DNA of 33,310 nucleotides from CAIOHW01 sp964432565 (lineage in GTDB: Bacteria > Bdellovibrionota > UBA1018). Where the stretch lies: NCBI GenBank assembly GCA_964432565.1, contig CAYSOA010000024.1, positions 1-33,310 on the forward strand, read 5' to 3'. Below are positions 1 through 7,001 of the stretch, one piece after another; position 1 is the stretch's first letter; every line of letters begins with the position of its first letter. The notes under the pieces are model-generated. The model ran no database searches and was not told the DNA's origin. It worked only from the letters and a program-made list of their open reading frames with translations. Both the position numbers and the translations under genes were made by a program.

Positions 1-1
1 T

Positions 2-1294
2 GGAAAGCTTTCTCGCGATGATCTGGTGGCGCCTTTTCTGAAGGCGCGACTTGAGGCGCTTGGCGTGAACTACCCGTACTGGGACCAGCTTCGAGTGAGA
101 CACCTCTTGACGATGTCGAGTGGCATTCCCTGGTGTGAGTACTCGAGCTGCAGTGCTCGGGATGCGATTGCCGGTTTTTTCGCTCCCCATAGCTCCGACG
201 CGGTGAAGTACTACTTCGAGAATGCGACTCGCGCCGCCTCTCCGATGATGCCTCTGGTGGCTCCCGGTGAGAGATACGCCTACAGTCTGGGGAATGCCAC
301 GGTACTGCAGTCGATCTTCAAGAGCCTGCTCGGCGAAGAGTACGAGAGGGCCGCCGCCACGCTCCTCTTTGATCACCTGGACGCTAAATCCGAAGAGTAT
401 GCGCTGGAAAAAGATGGGCAGGGAGTGGCTCTTGGTGGCTCGGGGGCGTTCTTGAACCTTCCGACCATGGCCAAGCTCGGACTGGCCCTGATGAATGAAG
501 GGCGCTACCACGGACGCCAGATTGCGAATCCCGAGTTCGTTCGAGAGATGACCACCCAGATCCTCGAGCCGTTGCGGCAGTCGAAAGACCTTCATTTGAA
601 GGCCTGGGAAGGCCCCACGGGAATGGGAGTCTGGTTGAATAGCGATGAGGATCCGACCATTCCGTCATTCATGCCGGATGCTCCCAGGAACATGGTGTAT
701 TCCTCGGGATGGCAGGGCCGCCGCCTCATGCTGTTTCCGGAGGCTGGGGACGACGGGTTTCTGGTTGCTCGAATCGGCAGCGAAAACAGCCATTCTTCGT
801 ATTGGAAGCCCTACTCCAAGCAGCTCTACGCTTGTCTGGGAAGGCATCCGGAGCTGACTCCTCGGAACCGGGGCACTCAGGAGGGGGCGCTCATCGCGAC
901 TTCCGCTCCCGTGCTTTCAACCAAGAAGCAGGCGAGAGAAGCCGGTATCTCGATCATCAAGAAGAACATCCCGATCCAGCTTGCTGCAGCCGAGCTCTGC
1001 AACTGCGCCTATGTCTCAGGTTTTGCGGTTGCCACCGATGGCAAGTTTGACTCGAAGGCCACCTTGAAGCGCTGCCTGAAACTGGCTCAGCCGGATTTTT
1101 CGGCGGTTCCCTGGATTTTTCGTCCGAAGCTGACGAACCGGCGCGTCCACTTCGAGCTGATCGACGGTCTCAGGGCCGTGCGGGTGGTGCTCAAGACGAA
1201 TCCGTTGATGTCTTATACTGCCGTTGCCGCCCTCAAGGATGAGTCGGGGGCCTGCGAGGTGATCCGAGTTCCGAGGGAAACGCTCATTCCGTGA
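2..1294 (+). CDS. Beta-lactamase-fold serine hydrolase, 5'-truncated by window edge
   Basis: The frame is open to the left edge, so the N-terminus (export signal and the SxxK nucleophile motif) lies outside the window; the GTG at 26 is internal to the frame and need not be the start. What remains looks like the class C beta-lactamase/penicillin-binding-protein-like family (PF00144): an RHLLTMSSGI segment, a Y-S-x-x-N stretch (YSLGN) in the place of the family's YxN motif, and the GGSGAFLNLPTMAKLGLALMN block followed by a G-R-x-x-G turn. Such proteins are usually secreted esterases, peptidases or cell-wall hydrolases, and true antibiotic-degrading activity is uncommon among them. The last ~130 residues (four Cys, basic) are an extension I do not recognise. 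It is convergent with the globin gene, 8 nt away. Family call fairly sure; substrate unknown. Confidence 0.8.
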   Translation, partial: GKLSRDDLVAPFLKARLEALGVNYPYWDQLRVRHLLTMSSGIPWCEYSSCSARDAIAGFFAPHSSDAVKYYFENATRAASPMMPLVAPGERYAYSLGNATVLQSIFKSLLGEEYERAAATLLFDHLDAKSEEYALEKDGQGVALGGSGAFLNLPTMAKLGLALMNEGRYHGRQIANPEFVREMTTQILEPLRQSKDLHLKAWEGPTGMGVWLNSDEDPTIPSFMPDAPRNMVYSSGWQGRRLMLFPEAGDDGFLVARIGSENSHSSYWKPYSKQLYACLGRHPELTPRNRGTQEGALIATSAPVLSTKKQAREAGISIIKKNIPIQLAAAELCNCAYVSGFAVATDGKFDSKATLKRCLKLAQPDFSAVPWIFRPKLTNRRVHFELIDGLRAVRVVLKTNPLMSYTAVAALKDESGACEVIRVPRETLIP

Positions 1295-1302
1295 AACTGG
1301 GC

Positions 1303-1689
1303 TCAGGTTCTGTTTACCACGGCATCCCGAAAGGCGGCTTCAAAGGCGACCCACGCTCGAATGCCGGACTCGGAGAGGCCCCGACTCCTGAGGAAGTCTT
1401 CGAGGATTTGGGTGCGTCTATCGAAATGGCCGGGAAGAATCGGTGCTATTTGGTCATGGGCCTGCGAGGGAGGTCGACCCGAGTAAGTTGAGCGCGCCCC
1501 CATGGCGCGCAGGAGAAACTCGGCCTGCTTCCGCGAGATCTCGACGAGATCCCTTCCGTGAAAAAAAAAGCCGATCATCGTGTCGTGGGCCATGGCTTCG
1601 TAGAAGCCGAGCATGAGGTCGAAGACCTGCTGGTCTGAGCCCAGCTCTGAGTAGAGGGATTGGAGTGCCGTCCTGATGGGTTCGCGCAT
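1303..1689 (-). CDS. Truncated (2-on-2) globin, group I-like
   Basis: 128 aa, the normal length for a truncated haemoglobin. The family pattern runs along the whole protein: FY early (B10 Tyr position), a PFF-like FFF turn, KQAEFLLRAMG, a Y-S-G-R segment, then QAH with the proximal haem-ligand His, GHFDRR, and a C-terminal helix. Members bind haem and deal with O2, NO or peroxide in the cytoplasm. The ATG at 1689 has no clear Shine-Dalgarno sequence. Upstream there are only 31 nt before the histone terminator, with a weak TAAACG hexamer 7 nt before the ATG, so expression may come from that short gap or from read-through. Family call confident; physiological role open. Confidence 0.86.
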   Translation of the reverse strand: MREPIRTALQSLYSELGSDQQVFDLMLGFYEAMAHDTMIGFFFHGRDLVEISRKQAEFLLRAMGARSTYSGRPPSQAHDQIAPILPGHFDRRTQILEDFLRSRGLSESGIRAWVAFEAAFRDAVVNRT

Positions 1690-1720
1690 GGGGTGTCGTT
1701 TAGTGACAGAGGAAGCAAAT

Positions 1721-1754
1721 GAAAAAGGCCGGGAAAGACTCGTCTTTCCCGGCC
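1721..1754 (-). terminator. Strong intrinsic terminator downstream of the histone gene
   Basis: A perfect 12-bp GC-rich stem (1727-1738 with 1743-1754) and a 4-nt loop are followed on the minus strand by TTTTTC. This is a textbook rho-independent terminator for transcripts coming from the histone gene, which ends 22 bp upstream. It separates the FKBP-histone unit from the globin gene. Confidence 0.9.
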
Positions 1755-1775
1755 CGGTTTCTTGAGGGTCAGGGA

Positions 1776-1988
1776 TTACTCGAAGTCGCGGTCCATCACG
1801 GTCTTGCGGCCGTCGGCCTTCGCGCGGGCAATCGCCTGGTCACAGAGCTGGCGCACCTTCTCCGAAAGCACGTTGATCACGGCAGAGGAGGTGTTCATGC
1901 CTCCCGATGCCTTGCGGATGTAGTCCTTGGTCTTCGAGGCGACGACCAGGGTTTCCTTTTCTCCAGCAGCGGTTTCCATTTCAGTCAT
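1776..1988 (-). CDS. Bacterial histone (histone-fold DNA-binding protein)
   Basis: 70 aa. After a 13-residue acidic/polar tail comes a minimal histone fold: helix 1 (VVASKTKDYIRKA, 15-27), a loop with GMNTS (30-34), a long helix 2 (about 35-59), then G-R-K-T-V (60-64) and a very short helix 3 (MDRDFE). R61 and D68 keep the R-x6-D spacing of the archaeal histone 'RD clamp' (as in GRKTIKAEDI), and the RKT loop is the usual minor-groove contact. The same MNTS...RKTVM..D arrangement is what I recall of the Bdellovibrio bacteriovorus histone. Helix 3 is truncated compared with archaeal tetramer-forming histones, so a dimer that bends DNA is likelier than a wrapped nucleosome (inference). AAGGA lies 7 nt before the ATG. 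Probably cotranscribed with the FKBP gene 19 bp upstream and ended by the strong terminator. Confidence 0.88.
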   Translation of the reverse strand: MTEMETAAGEKETLVVASKTKDYIRKASGGMNTSSAVINVLSEKVRQLCDQAIARAKADGRKTVMDRDFE

Positions 1989-2007
1989 TTTCAGGTCCTT
2001 TCGAAAA

Positions 2008-2508
2008 TCAGTTCACTTCGAGCAGTTCGACTTCAAAGATCAGTGTGGCGTTCGGTGGAATCACGCCGCCGGCGCCGCGTTCACCGTAGGCCAGCTCCGA
2101 CGGAATGGTCAGCTTGCGCTTGCCGCCCACCTTCATGCCGGCAACTCCGAGGTCCCAGCCACGGATCACCTGTCCTGCGCCCAGAACAAAAGTAAACGGC
2201 TGGCCGCGATCGACCGACGAGTCGAACTTCTTTCCGTCGGTCAGCGTACCCGTGTAGTGAACACTCACGCGCTTGCCGTTGACGGCTTCGGCACCGGTTC
2301 CTTCTTTCAGGTTTTCAATCTTGAGATCAGATGCGGCCTTGTCGGCGTTCATCGAGGTGTCTCCTGTAGTTTCCGAAGTGGCGCTGCCGGTGTCGGAGCC
2401 GGTCGAGCCCTGGTTGGATTTTTTCGTGCAGGCGGTGACAGAGAGCGCCGACAGCAGCGTGACTGCGAGAGCCCATGCCTGGGCATTCGAGCGAATCGAC
2501 AGTTTCAT
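2008..2508 (-). CDS. FKBP-type peptidyl-prolyl isomerase lipoprotein
   Basis: 166 aa. An N-terminal signal peptide ends in a lipobox, V24-T-A-C27, so the mature protein should be lipidated and face the periplasm. A Ser/Thr/Gly/Asp-rich tether (about 28-60) leads to one complete FKBP domain containing VHYTGTL, KFDSS, PFTFVLGAGQVIRGWD, GGKRKLTIP and YGERGAGGVIPPNATLIFEVELL; these hold the usual active-site aromatics and the final strand. It should catalyse cis-trans proline isomerisation in envelope protein folding. AAGGAG precedes the ATG. The histone gene follows after 19 bp with no terminator between, so the two probably share a transcript. Confidence 0.93.
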   Translation of the reverse strand: MKLSIRSNAQAWALAVTLLSALSVTACTKKSNQGSTGSDTGSATSETTGDTSMNADKAASDLKIENLKEGTGAEAVNGKRVSVHYTGTLTDGKKFDSSVDRGQPFTFVLGAGQVIRGWDLGVAGMKVGGKRKLTIPSELAYGERGAGGVIPPNATLIFEVELLEVN

Positions 2509-2532
2509 GGATCAGAGTCTCCTTCTAGGGAT

Positions 2533-2563
2533 CCTGTGGTTGTTGCCCCGAGGATTCCACAGG
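2533..2563. promoter_or_regulatory. Inverted repeat CCTGTGG-N17-CCACAGG in the FKBP/uppP divergent region
   Basis: Perfect 7-bp arms at 2533-2539 and 2557-2563, 17 nt apart, 24-54 bp upstream of the FKBP start and inside its probable leader or promoter. It could be an operator or an RNA stem. No T-tract follows on either strand, so it is not a simple terminator. Confidence 0.35.
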
Positions 2564-2593
2564 TGGGCTTTGGGGGCCAGTGCAAAAAGGCAC

Positions 2594-2622
2594 TTGGGAA
2601 CGAGAGCTTTGAAGCCTATGCT
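2594..2622 (+). promoter_or_regulatory. Candidate sigma-70-type promoter of uppP (leaderless arrangement)
   Basis: TTGGGA, 17 nt, TATGCT; the -10 ends 8 nt before the uppP ATG, and there is no Shine-Dalgarno sequence before that ATG. Each hexamer matches consensus at 4 of 6 positions. Confidence 0.4.
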
Positions 2623-2630
2623 GGTTTTCC

Positions 2631-3437
2631 ATGTCCTTATTTGAAGCGTTTCTTTACGGAGCCGTTCAGGGGCTGACCGAGTATCTTCCGGTCAGTAGTT
2701 CCGCCCATCTGGCGCTTTTGCCCCGGTTTTTGGGGACTCGCGATCCTGGACTGAGCTTTGATGTCTTTCTTCACCTGGGAACCCTTGCGGCGACTCTGAT
2801 TTATTTTCGTGGTGAGTGGGCTGCGCTGGCGCGTTCGTTTCATTTGGAGGAAGGGCGTCGAGGACTCTTGAAGGTGGTGTATGCGACCCTTCCTGCGCTT
2901 GCCGTGGGAGGGGTGTTTCGCCACTGGATTGCCGAATCCCTCCGGGGTCCGCAGTTGATCGGAGTGACCCTGATGGTGGGGGGCGTGTTGCTGTACCTGG
3001 TAGATCGGCTGGCGCGGGGGGAGCGGACGTTTTCTGAGGTTCGTGCGGGCGATGCCTGGGGAGTGGGAGTTTTTCAGTGCCTGGCACTCGTACCCGGCAT
3101 GTCGCGATCCGGATCGACGATTCTTGGGGCAAGAGCCATGGGACTTTCGCGGGAGGCTGCCGCTCGGTTTTCGTTCTTTATCTCGGCTCCGATCACGGCA
3201 TTGGCTGCAGCCTCCGAGCTGCGCCACTGGGATGAGATGGTGGCCTCGGTTCAGGCTCTCTCGACGGCGGGAACGCAGCACAGTACCGCCCTCGTCCTGT
3301 TGCTCGGAGCCCTGAGTTCGTTCGTTTTTGGCTGGCTGGCCATTTCGGGGCTGATTCGACTCGTGTCTCGAGTGGGCTTTGGAGTCTTTGCCGGCTACCG
3401 CATTCTACTGGGGATTGTCGTACTCTTCACTCTGTGA
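2631..3437 (+). CDS. uppP: Undecaprenyl-diphosphatase
   Basis: 268 aa, typical for the BacA/UppP family. It dephosphorylates undecaprenyl diphosphate to recycle the lipid carrier of peptidoglycan and other envelope polymers. Both signature regions are intact: QGLTEYLPVSSSAHL near the N-terminus (Q13-G-x-x-E17 and the S22-S-S-A-H segment) and PGMSRSGST at about residue 155. Hydrophobic segments run throughout, as expected for this polytopic inner-membrane enzyme. The ATG at 2631 starts exactly where family members begin; there is no Shine-Dalgarno sequence, and a -10-like TATGCT lies 8 nt upstream. It converges on pgsA. Confidence 0.95.
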   Translation: MSLFEAFLYGAVQGLTEYLPVSSSAHLALLPRFLGTRDPGLSFDVFLHLGTLAATLIYFRGEWAALARSFHLEEGRRGLLKVVYATLPALAVGGVFRHWIAESLRGPQLIGVTLMVGGVLLYLVDRLARGERTFSEVRAGDAWGVGVFQCLALVPGMSRSGSTILGARAMGLSREAAARFSFFISAPITALAAASELRHWDEMVASVQALSTAGTQHSTALVLLLGALSSFVFGWLAISGLIRLVSRVGFGVFAGYRILLGIVVLFTL

Positions 3438-3459
3438 GCGATTTCACCGCCGGGGCAGA

Positions 3460-4137
3460 TTACAAGTGATCTGCAGTGGACTCTCGCCGGCGTCTTCCGA
3501 GCTTCGCCAGGGCTCGAATCGAACGCAGTTTTTTGAAGAATTCGACCACATACGAGACAGCCGAGCCGACGCTCAGAAGCAGGCTGATGGCCAGCAGCAC
3601 CTGGCCGGCGGGATAGACGGGAATTCCCATCAGAGGCTCCTGCACCATCATGAACGGAATCGCCACCATCTGGGTGGCGGTCTTCCATTTGGCCGTGCCT
3701 GAAGCCGACATGATCACGCCTTCGGCGCTGGCCAGTGCCCGAAGTCCCGTGATTGCAAGCTCGCGGCAGATGAGGATCATCACCACCACAGCGTGCAGTC
3801 GTCCGATTTCCTGGAGCATGATCAGCGAGCTCACGACCAGAAACTTGTCGGCCAGGGGGTCCATCAGCTTGCCATAAACGCTCACCGACTTTTGCACCCG
3901 TGCGAGGTAGCCGTCGAAGTAATCCGTAATGCTGGCGACACCAAAGACGATCGCGGCAATGAGGTCGTACTGAGGGGTGCGCTGATACAGAAGAGCCACG
4001 ACGACCGGAACCAGTGCCATGCGCAGCATCGTCAGTAGGTTGGGGGCCGTCGTCAGCGAGAACTCAGCCGACTCCTCGGGGTGAGAAGACTCTGCGGTGT
4101 TGGTAGTCGAGATGTTTGGTCGGGTGGAGTCTGACAC
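3460..4137 (-). CDS. pgsA: CDP-diacylglycerol--glycerol-3-phosphate 3-phosphatidyltransferase
   Basis: 225 aa. The CDP-alcohol phosphotransferase signature D-G-x2-A-R-x8-G-x3-D-x3-D is perfect (D75 G76 A79 R80 G89 D93 D97). PNLLTMLRM marks where most PgsA proteins begin, so this one carries about 30 extra polar N-terminal residues. It makes phosphatidylglycerol phosphate, first step to phosphatidylglycerol and cardiolipin, in the inner membrane. The start is GTG at 4137 without a Shine-Dalgarno sequence; a shorter form from an internal start is possible, but I see no good candidate. It converges on uppP 22 bp away and is divergent from the START-like gene. Substrate choice within the family (glycerol-3-phosphate rather than serine or inositol) follows from overall resemblance. 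Confidence 0.88.
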   Translation of the reverse strand: MSDSTRPNISTTNTAESSHPEESAEFSLTTAPNLLTMLRMALVPVVVALLYQRTPQYDLIAAIVFGVASITDYFDGYLARVQKSVSVYGKLMDPLADKFLVVSSLIMLQEIGRLHAVVVMILICRELAITGLRALASAEGVIMSASGTAKWKTATQMVAIPFMMVQEPLMGIPVYPAGQVLLAISLLLSVGSAVSYVVEFFKKLRSIRALAKLGRRRRESTADHL

Positions 4138-4143
4138 GCCGAC

Positions 4144-4180
4144 ACTCTATTTGAGCCCGGAGCGGGTTGTCCAGTAGACT
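4144..4180. promoter_or_regulatory. Candidate overlapping divergent promoters, pgsA (-) and START-like gene (+)
   Basis: Plus strand: TTGAGC (4151-4156), 18 nt, TAGACT (4175-4180), 9 nt before the ATG at 4190. Minus strand: TGGACA (4173-4168), 18 nt, TAGAGT (4149-4144), 6 nt before the GTG at 4137. The elements interleave within a 52-bp gap, and neither start has a Shine-Dalgarno sequence. Hexamers are 4-5 of 6 matches. Confidence 0.35.
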
Positions 4181-4189
4181 CGATACCGA

Positions 4190-4891
4190 ATGCGAGTCGT
4201 GGTCAAAAATGGGATCTTCGGTCTTTTGGTTGTCGTGCTTGGGTTTGCGACTGATGCCTGGCCAGGCGCTTTCGAGCTGCCTGAGGGGCGCGATGTTCGT
4301 ACTTGGGCAAGGCTCGAGGGGAACCGCTACGAATTCAAGAACGCCATGCGGGTTCAGGCCAGCCTCGAGCGGACGCGACGAATTCTGACCCAATTTGATC
4401 TGTTTGCGGGGCTCGTGCCCTACATTGATGAGTCGCGTTATGACTTGAAGGCCCGCCAGCTCGATGTGGCCGGCGGGATCTGGAAATACCGGCTTCGAGC
4501 GACGCTTCAATTTCGCGAGGAGTCCTCCGAGCGATGGGCGTTTCAGATCATTCGAGGACATTTCAAAGGACTGAGCGGACAGCTCTTGTTTCGCCGTGAG
4601 ACCCCGGGCGTCACCCTGGTTCAATTTACGGGGTCGATAACCGCTGCCTCTGGCGACAAATTTCCGCCGCGCCTGATCATCGAGCAGGGAGCGCAAATCA
4701 TCTTTGCGGTAACCGGCAGGCGCGTGCGATCCTTGATCGAAGATCTTCAGTTCGAGCCGCAGGATGCGGTAACCCGGGCCGAATCCGGCCCCACGACCGG
4801 GAGCAGGAATGAGTCCGAACGAGCAGACAACGACCCTTCAGGAAGTCAAATCCCCAGCCCCAGGCGAAGACTTGGGGGGCAAAGCCGCTGA
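4190..4891 (+). CDS. Secreted START/SRPBCC-like protein, function unknown
   Basis: 233 aa. A hydrophobic N-terminal segment (NGIFGLLVVVLGFATDAWPGA) looks like a signal peptide or anchor. Residues about 30-190 resemble the SRPBCC/START-like fold seen in polyketide-cyclase-type proteins: a strand after RYEFKNAMRV, a helix with R-R-I-L-T-Q-F-D-L-F-A-G-L-V-P-Y-I, antiparallel strands, and a long C-terminal helix from PRLIIEQGAQ. Such folds hold hydrophobic ligands; an exported one could bind lipid in the periplasm (inference). The last ~45 residues are low-complexity and polar and overlap the PilZ gene by 83 nt in another frame. The family assignment rests on pattern only. Confidence 0.65.
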   Translation: MRVVVKNGIFGLLVVVLGFATDAWPGAFELPEGRDVRTWARLEGNRYEFKNAMRVQASLERTRRILTQFDLFAGLVPYIDESRYDLKARQLDVAGGIWKYRLRATLQFREESSERWAFQIIRGHFKGLSGQLLFRRETPGVTLVQFTGSITAASGDKFPPRLIIEQGAQIIFAVTGRRVRSLIEDLQFEPQDAVTRAESGPTTGSRNESERADNDPSGSQIPSPRRRLGGQSR

Positions 4892-5567
4892 GCGACGAAG
4901 CCTTCCGCGAGTCAGTCTGTCGAGCGAGCAGTTTCGACTGGCAGCAAACGGAAAGGTCTTTGCCGTGGCCGACGTGTCACTGGAGGGAATGGCGCTGCGA
5001 CTCTTGTCCGTTGAAGATCGTGTGCTTTTTCCGGTCGGAATGGCCATTGAGGGTTCGCTCAAGCTCGGTCCCCGCAGGCATCGCATCCAGGCTGTCGTGC
5101 GAAACCTTCGGGGAGATCATGTTGGCTGCGAGTTTGTGAAGCTTGAGAGCGAAGTTCGGCAGGAGCTGGTTCGACGACTGGATCCCGCCGATCTGGGACA
5201 AACGCTTCGTCCGATGCCGACTCCCGTGGGACTGGCCGACGGTCCTCTCGACTGGCTCTGGTTTCATGGGCATTGCGGCACCGAGCTTCTGGCCCGTCCC
5301 GCAGAGCAGGGAAAATTGAAGCGACTGATTCTCGTGCTTTGGGGAACTCAGTTCGTAGAGTGGTGTGCGCACTCCGGCTTGAATACGGGAGTGGTGCGCT
5401 TCGCCGACTCCCAGTCTTCGGCGCAGGGCGTTTTCAGGCTCGCGTCCGAGTGGTTTGAGTCCGACGCCACGCTTGACCCTGCAAAGCTCCATCTGGCAGA
5501 AACGCTACTGAAACATGCCAATTTGCCGGATGGGTGGAAAGCCTGGACGGCCAGCTTTCGGGAGTAG
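4809..5567 (+). CDS. PilZ-domain protein (cyclic di-GMP receptor candidate)
   Basis: 252 aa. A disordered first ~27 residues are followed by a PilZ domain with both ligand motifs: R30-x3-R34 (RSLPR) and D55-x-S-x-x-G60 (DVSLEG), then GCEFVKL near the domain end. These residues bind cyclic di-GMP in known PilZ proteins. From about residue 125 there is a C-terminal part (DWLWFHGHCGTELL..., several Trp and Cys) that I do not recognise and which could be the output module. GGGAG lies about 6 nt before the ATG, which sits inside the 3' end of the upstream gene (83-nt overlap), so translation is probably coupled. glpX starts 6 nt after the stop. Confidence 0.8.
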   Translation: MSPNEQTTTLQEVKSPAPGEDLGGKAAERRSLPRVSLSSEQFRLAANGKVFAVADVSLEGMALRLLSVEDRVLFPVGMAIEGSLKLGPRRHRIQAVVRNLRGDHVGCEFVKLESEVRQELVRRLDPADLGQTLRPMPTPVGLADGPLDWLWFHGHCGTELLARPAEQGKLKRLILVLWGTQFVEWCAHSGLNTGVVRFADSQSSAQGVFRLASEWFESDATLDPAKLHLAETLLKHANLPDGWKAWTASFRE

Positions 5568-5573
5568 CCTTTA

Positions 5574-6527
5574 ATGGATCGAAACTTTGCCCTCGAGTTT
5601 GTTCGCGTGACCGAAATGGCGGCACTGGCCTCAGCGCGCCTGATGGGGCGTGGCGATGAGAAGTCCGCCGACCACGAAGCGGTCGAGGCCATGCGCCGCA
5701 TGCTGGGTTCCATCCAGTTTGATGGCACGGTCGTCATCGGCGAGGGGGAGCGCGACGAGGCACCGATGCTGTTCATCGGAGAGAAGGTGGGCAAGGGCGA
5801 TGGTCCGAGGCTCGATCTGGCGCTCGATCCTCTTGAAGGCACCACGATCTGCGCCAAGGGCGGAAACAACAGCCTTTCGGTCATTGCCATCGCCGAAGAG
5901 GGAAACTTCCTGCATGCACCGGATGTCTACATGCAGAAGATTGCCGTGGGGCCTGCGGCCCGCGGAGCCGTCGATCTGCGTCTGTCGGCGACCGAGAATC
6001 TGGCCAGAGTCGCCGAGGCGCAGCGCTGCCGGGTGGAAGACCTGACGGTGGCGATCCTGGATCGGCCGCGACATGAGGAGTTGATCGCTGAAGTTCGAAG
6101 TTCTGGAGCCCGCATCTGGCTGATTGGCGATGGAGATGTCTCTGCAGCGATCGCCACCTGCAAGCCGGACAGCGGTGTGGACGTGCTTCTGGGATCGGGT
6201 GGTGCCCCCGAGGGGGTGATCGCTGCTGCGGCCCTTCGCTGCATGGGGGGCGATTTTCAGGGGCGACTGCTTTTTCGTCGCGACGACGAACGGGAGCGTG
6301 CCGCACGCATGGGGGTTCGTGATTTCGATCGAATTTATGGAATCGAGGATCTCGCACGAGGAAAGGTGATGTTTTGTGCGACCGGGGTCACACAGGGGCC
6401 GCTTCTCAATGGCGTTCGGTTCTTCAGTGGTGGAGCCCGAACACACTCGGTCGTGATGCGATCGGAGTCGAAGACCGTGCGCTGGATCGAAGCCGAGCAT
6501 CATTTCGACAGCAAGCCGACCTATTAG
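5574..6527 (+). CDS. glpX: Class II fructose-1,6-bisphosphatase
   Basis: 317 aa, full family length. It hydrolyses fructose 1,6-bisphosphate to fructose 6-phosphate in gluconeogenesis, metal-dependent and cytoplasmic. Family hallmarks are GEGERDEAPMLFIGEKVG, LDPLEGT, GGNNSLSVIA, APDVYMQKIAVGP and GSGGAPEGVIAAAALRCMGG. The ATG is 6 nt after the PilZ stop, so it probably belongs to the same transcript. Two small genes, an SRPBCC protein and a phasin-like protein, follow closely, which may tie it to storage-carbon or lipid metabolism (inference). Confidence 0.95.
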   Translation: MDRNFALEFVRVTEMAALASARLMGRGDEKSADHEAVEAMRRMLGSIQFDGTVVIGEGERDEAPMLFIGEKVGKGDGPRLDLALDPLEGTTICAKGGNNSLSVIAIAEEGNFLHAPDVYMQKIAVGPAARGAVDLRLSATENLARVAEAQRCRVEDLTVAILDRPRHEELIAEVRSSGARIWLIGDGDVSAAIATCKPDSGVDVLLGSGGAPEGVIAAAALRCMGGDFQGRLLFRRDDERERAARMGVRDFDRIYGIEDLARGKVMFCATGVTQGPLLNGVRFFSGGARTHSVVMRSESKTVRWIEAEHHFDSKPTY

Positions 6528-6556
6528 CTTCAAACGATTCTTCAAGGAGGAAGAGC

Positions 6557-6988
6557 ATGGCACAGGCAGAGTACAAGCAGGTGGTTTCAGTGGACAAGGA
6601 TCGCCTCTTCAAGGCGATCACGGGCTACGAGGCCTATCCTGAATTCGTTGATGGCTGCAATGGCGTCGAGGTCGAACGCAAGGGGCCGGGGGAAGCCCGC
6701 ACCCACTACAAGATGACGATCGTTCGTGATGTGAATTACACGCTTGATCACAAGGAGTTCCCCGAGCAGGGACGCATGGAGTGGTCGCTGGTGAAAAGCG
6801 ACATGCTGAAGAAGAATATCGGCCGCTGGGAGCTGGTTGCGGCCGGCGAGGGAAAGACCGAAGTGAAGTACTTCGTCGAGATTGAGTTCAATATTCCGGT
6901 TCCGGGGTTCATCCTCAATCAGCTCGTCAAGGGCAGCATTCCCTCAATGATCAAGAGCTTCGAAAAGCGAGCCAAAACGCTCGCCTGA
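6557..6988 (+). CDS. SRPBCC (COQ10/RatA-like START) protein
   Basis: 143 aa. AAGGAGG ends 6 nt before this ATG, which fixes the start; the longer in-frame extension into glpX is not needed. The sequence follows the COQ10/RatA type of START-like domain: YKQVVSVDKDRLFKAITGYEAYPEFVDGC near the N-terminus, a YTLDH strand, then the long final helix after NIPVPGFILNQLVKGSIP. There is no signal peptide, so it is cytoplasmic. Homologues bind quinones or lipids or act on ribosomes; which applies here cannot be told. It lies between glpX and a phasin-like gene, 13 bp from the latter. Confidence 0.8.
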   Translation: MAQAEYKQVVSVDKDRLFKAITGYEAYPEFVDGCNGVEVERKGPGEARTHYKMTIVRDVNYTLDHKEFPEQGRMEWSLVKSDMLKKNIGRWELVAAGEGKTEVKYFVEIEFNIPVPGFILNQLVKGSIPSMIKSFEKRAKTLA

Positions 6989-7001
6989 TCGGGAGGTGGA
7001 C

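Noticed and set aside
2..1294. Antibiotic-resistance beta-lactamase
   Set aside because: The fold matches the beta-lactamase superfamily, but the nucleophile motif is outside the window and most such proteins are not resistance enzymes.
3455..3474. Hairpin GCAGAT/ATCTGC at the uppP-pgsA junction
   Set aside because: Only 6 bp, no T-tract on either strand, and it lies partly inside pgsA; too weak for a terminator.
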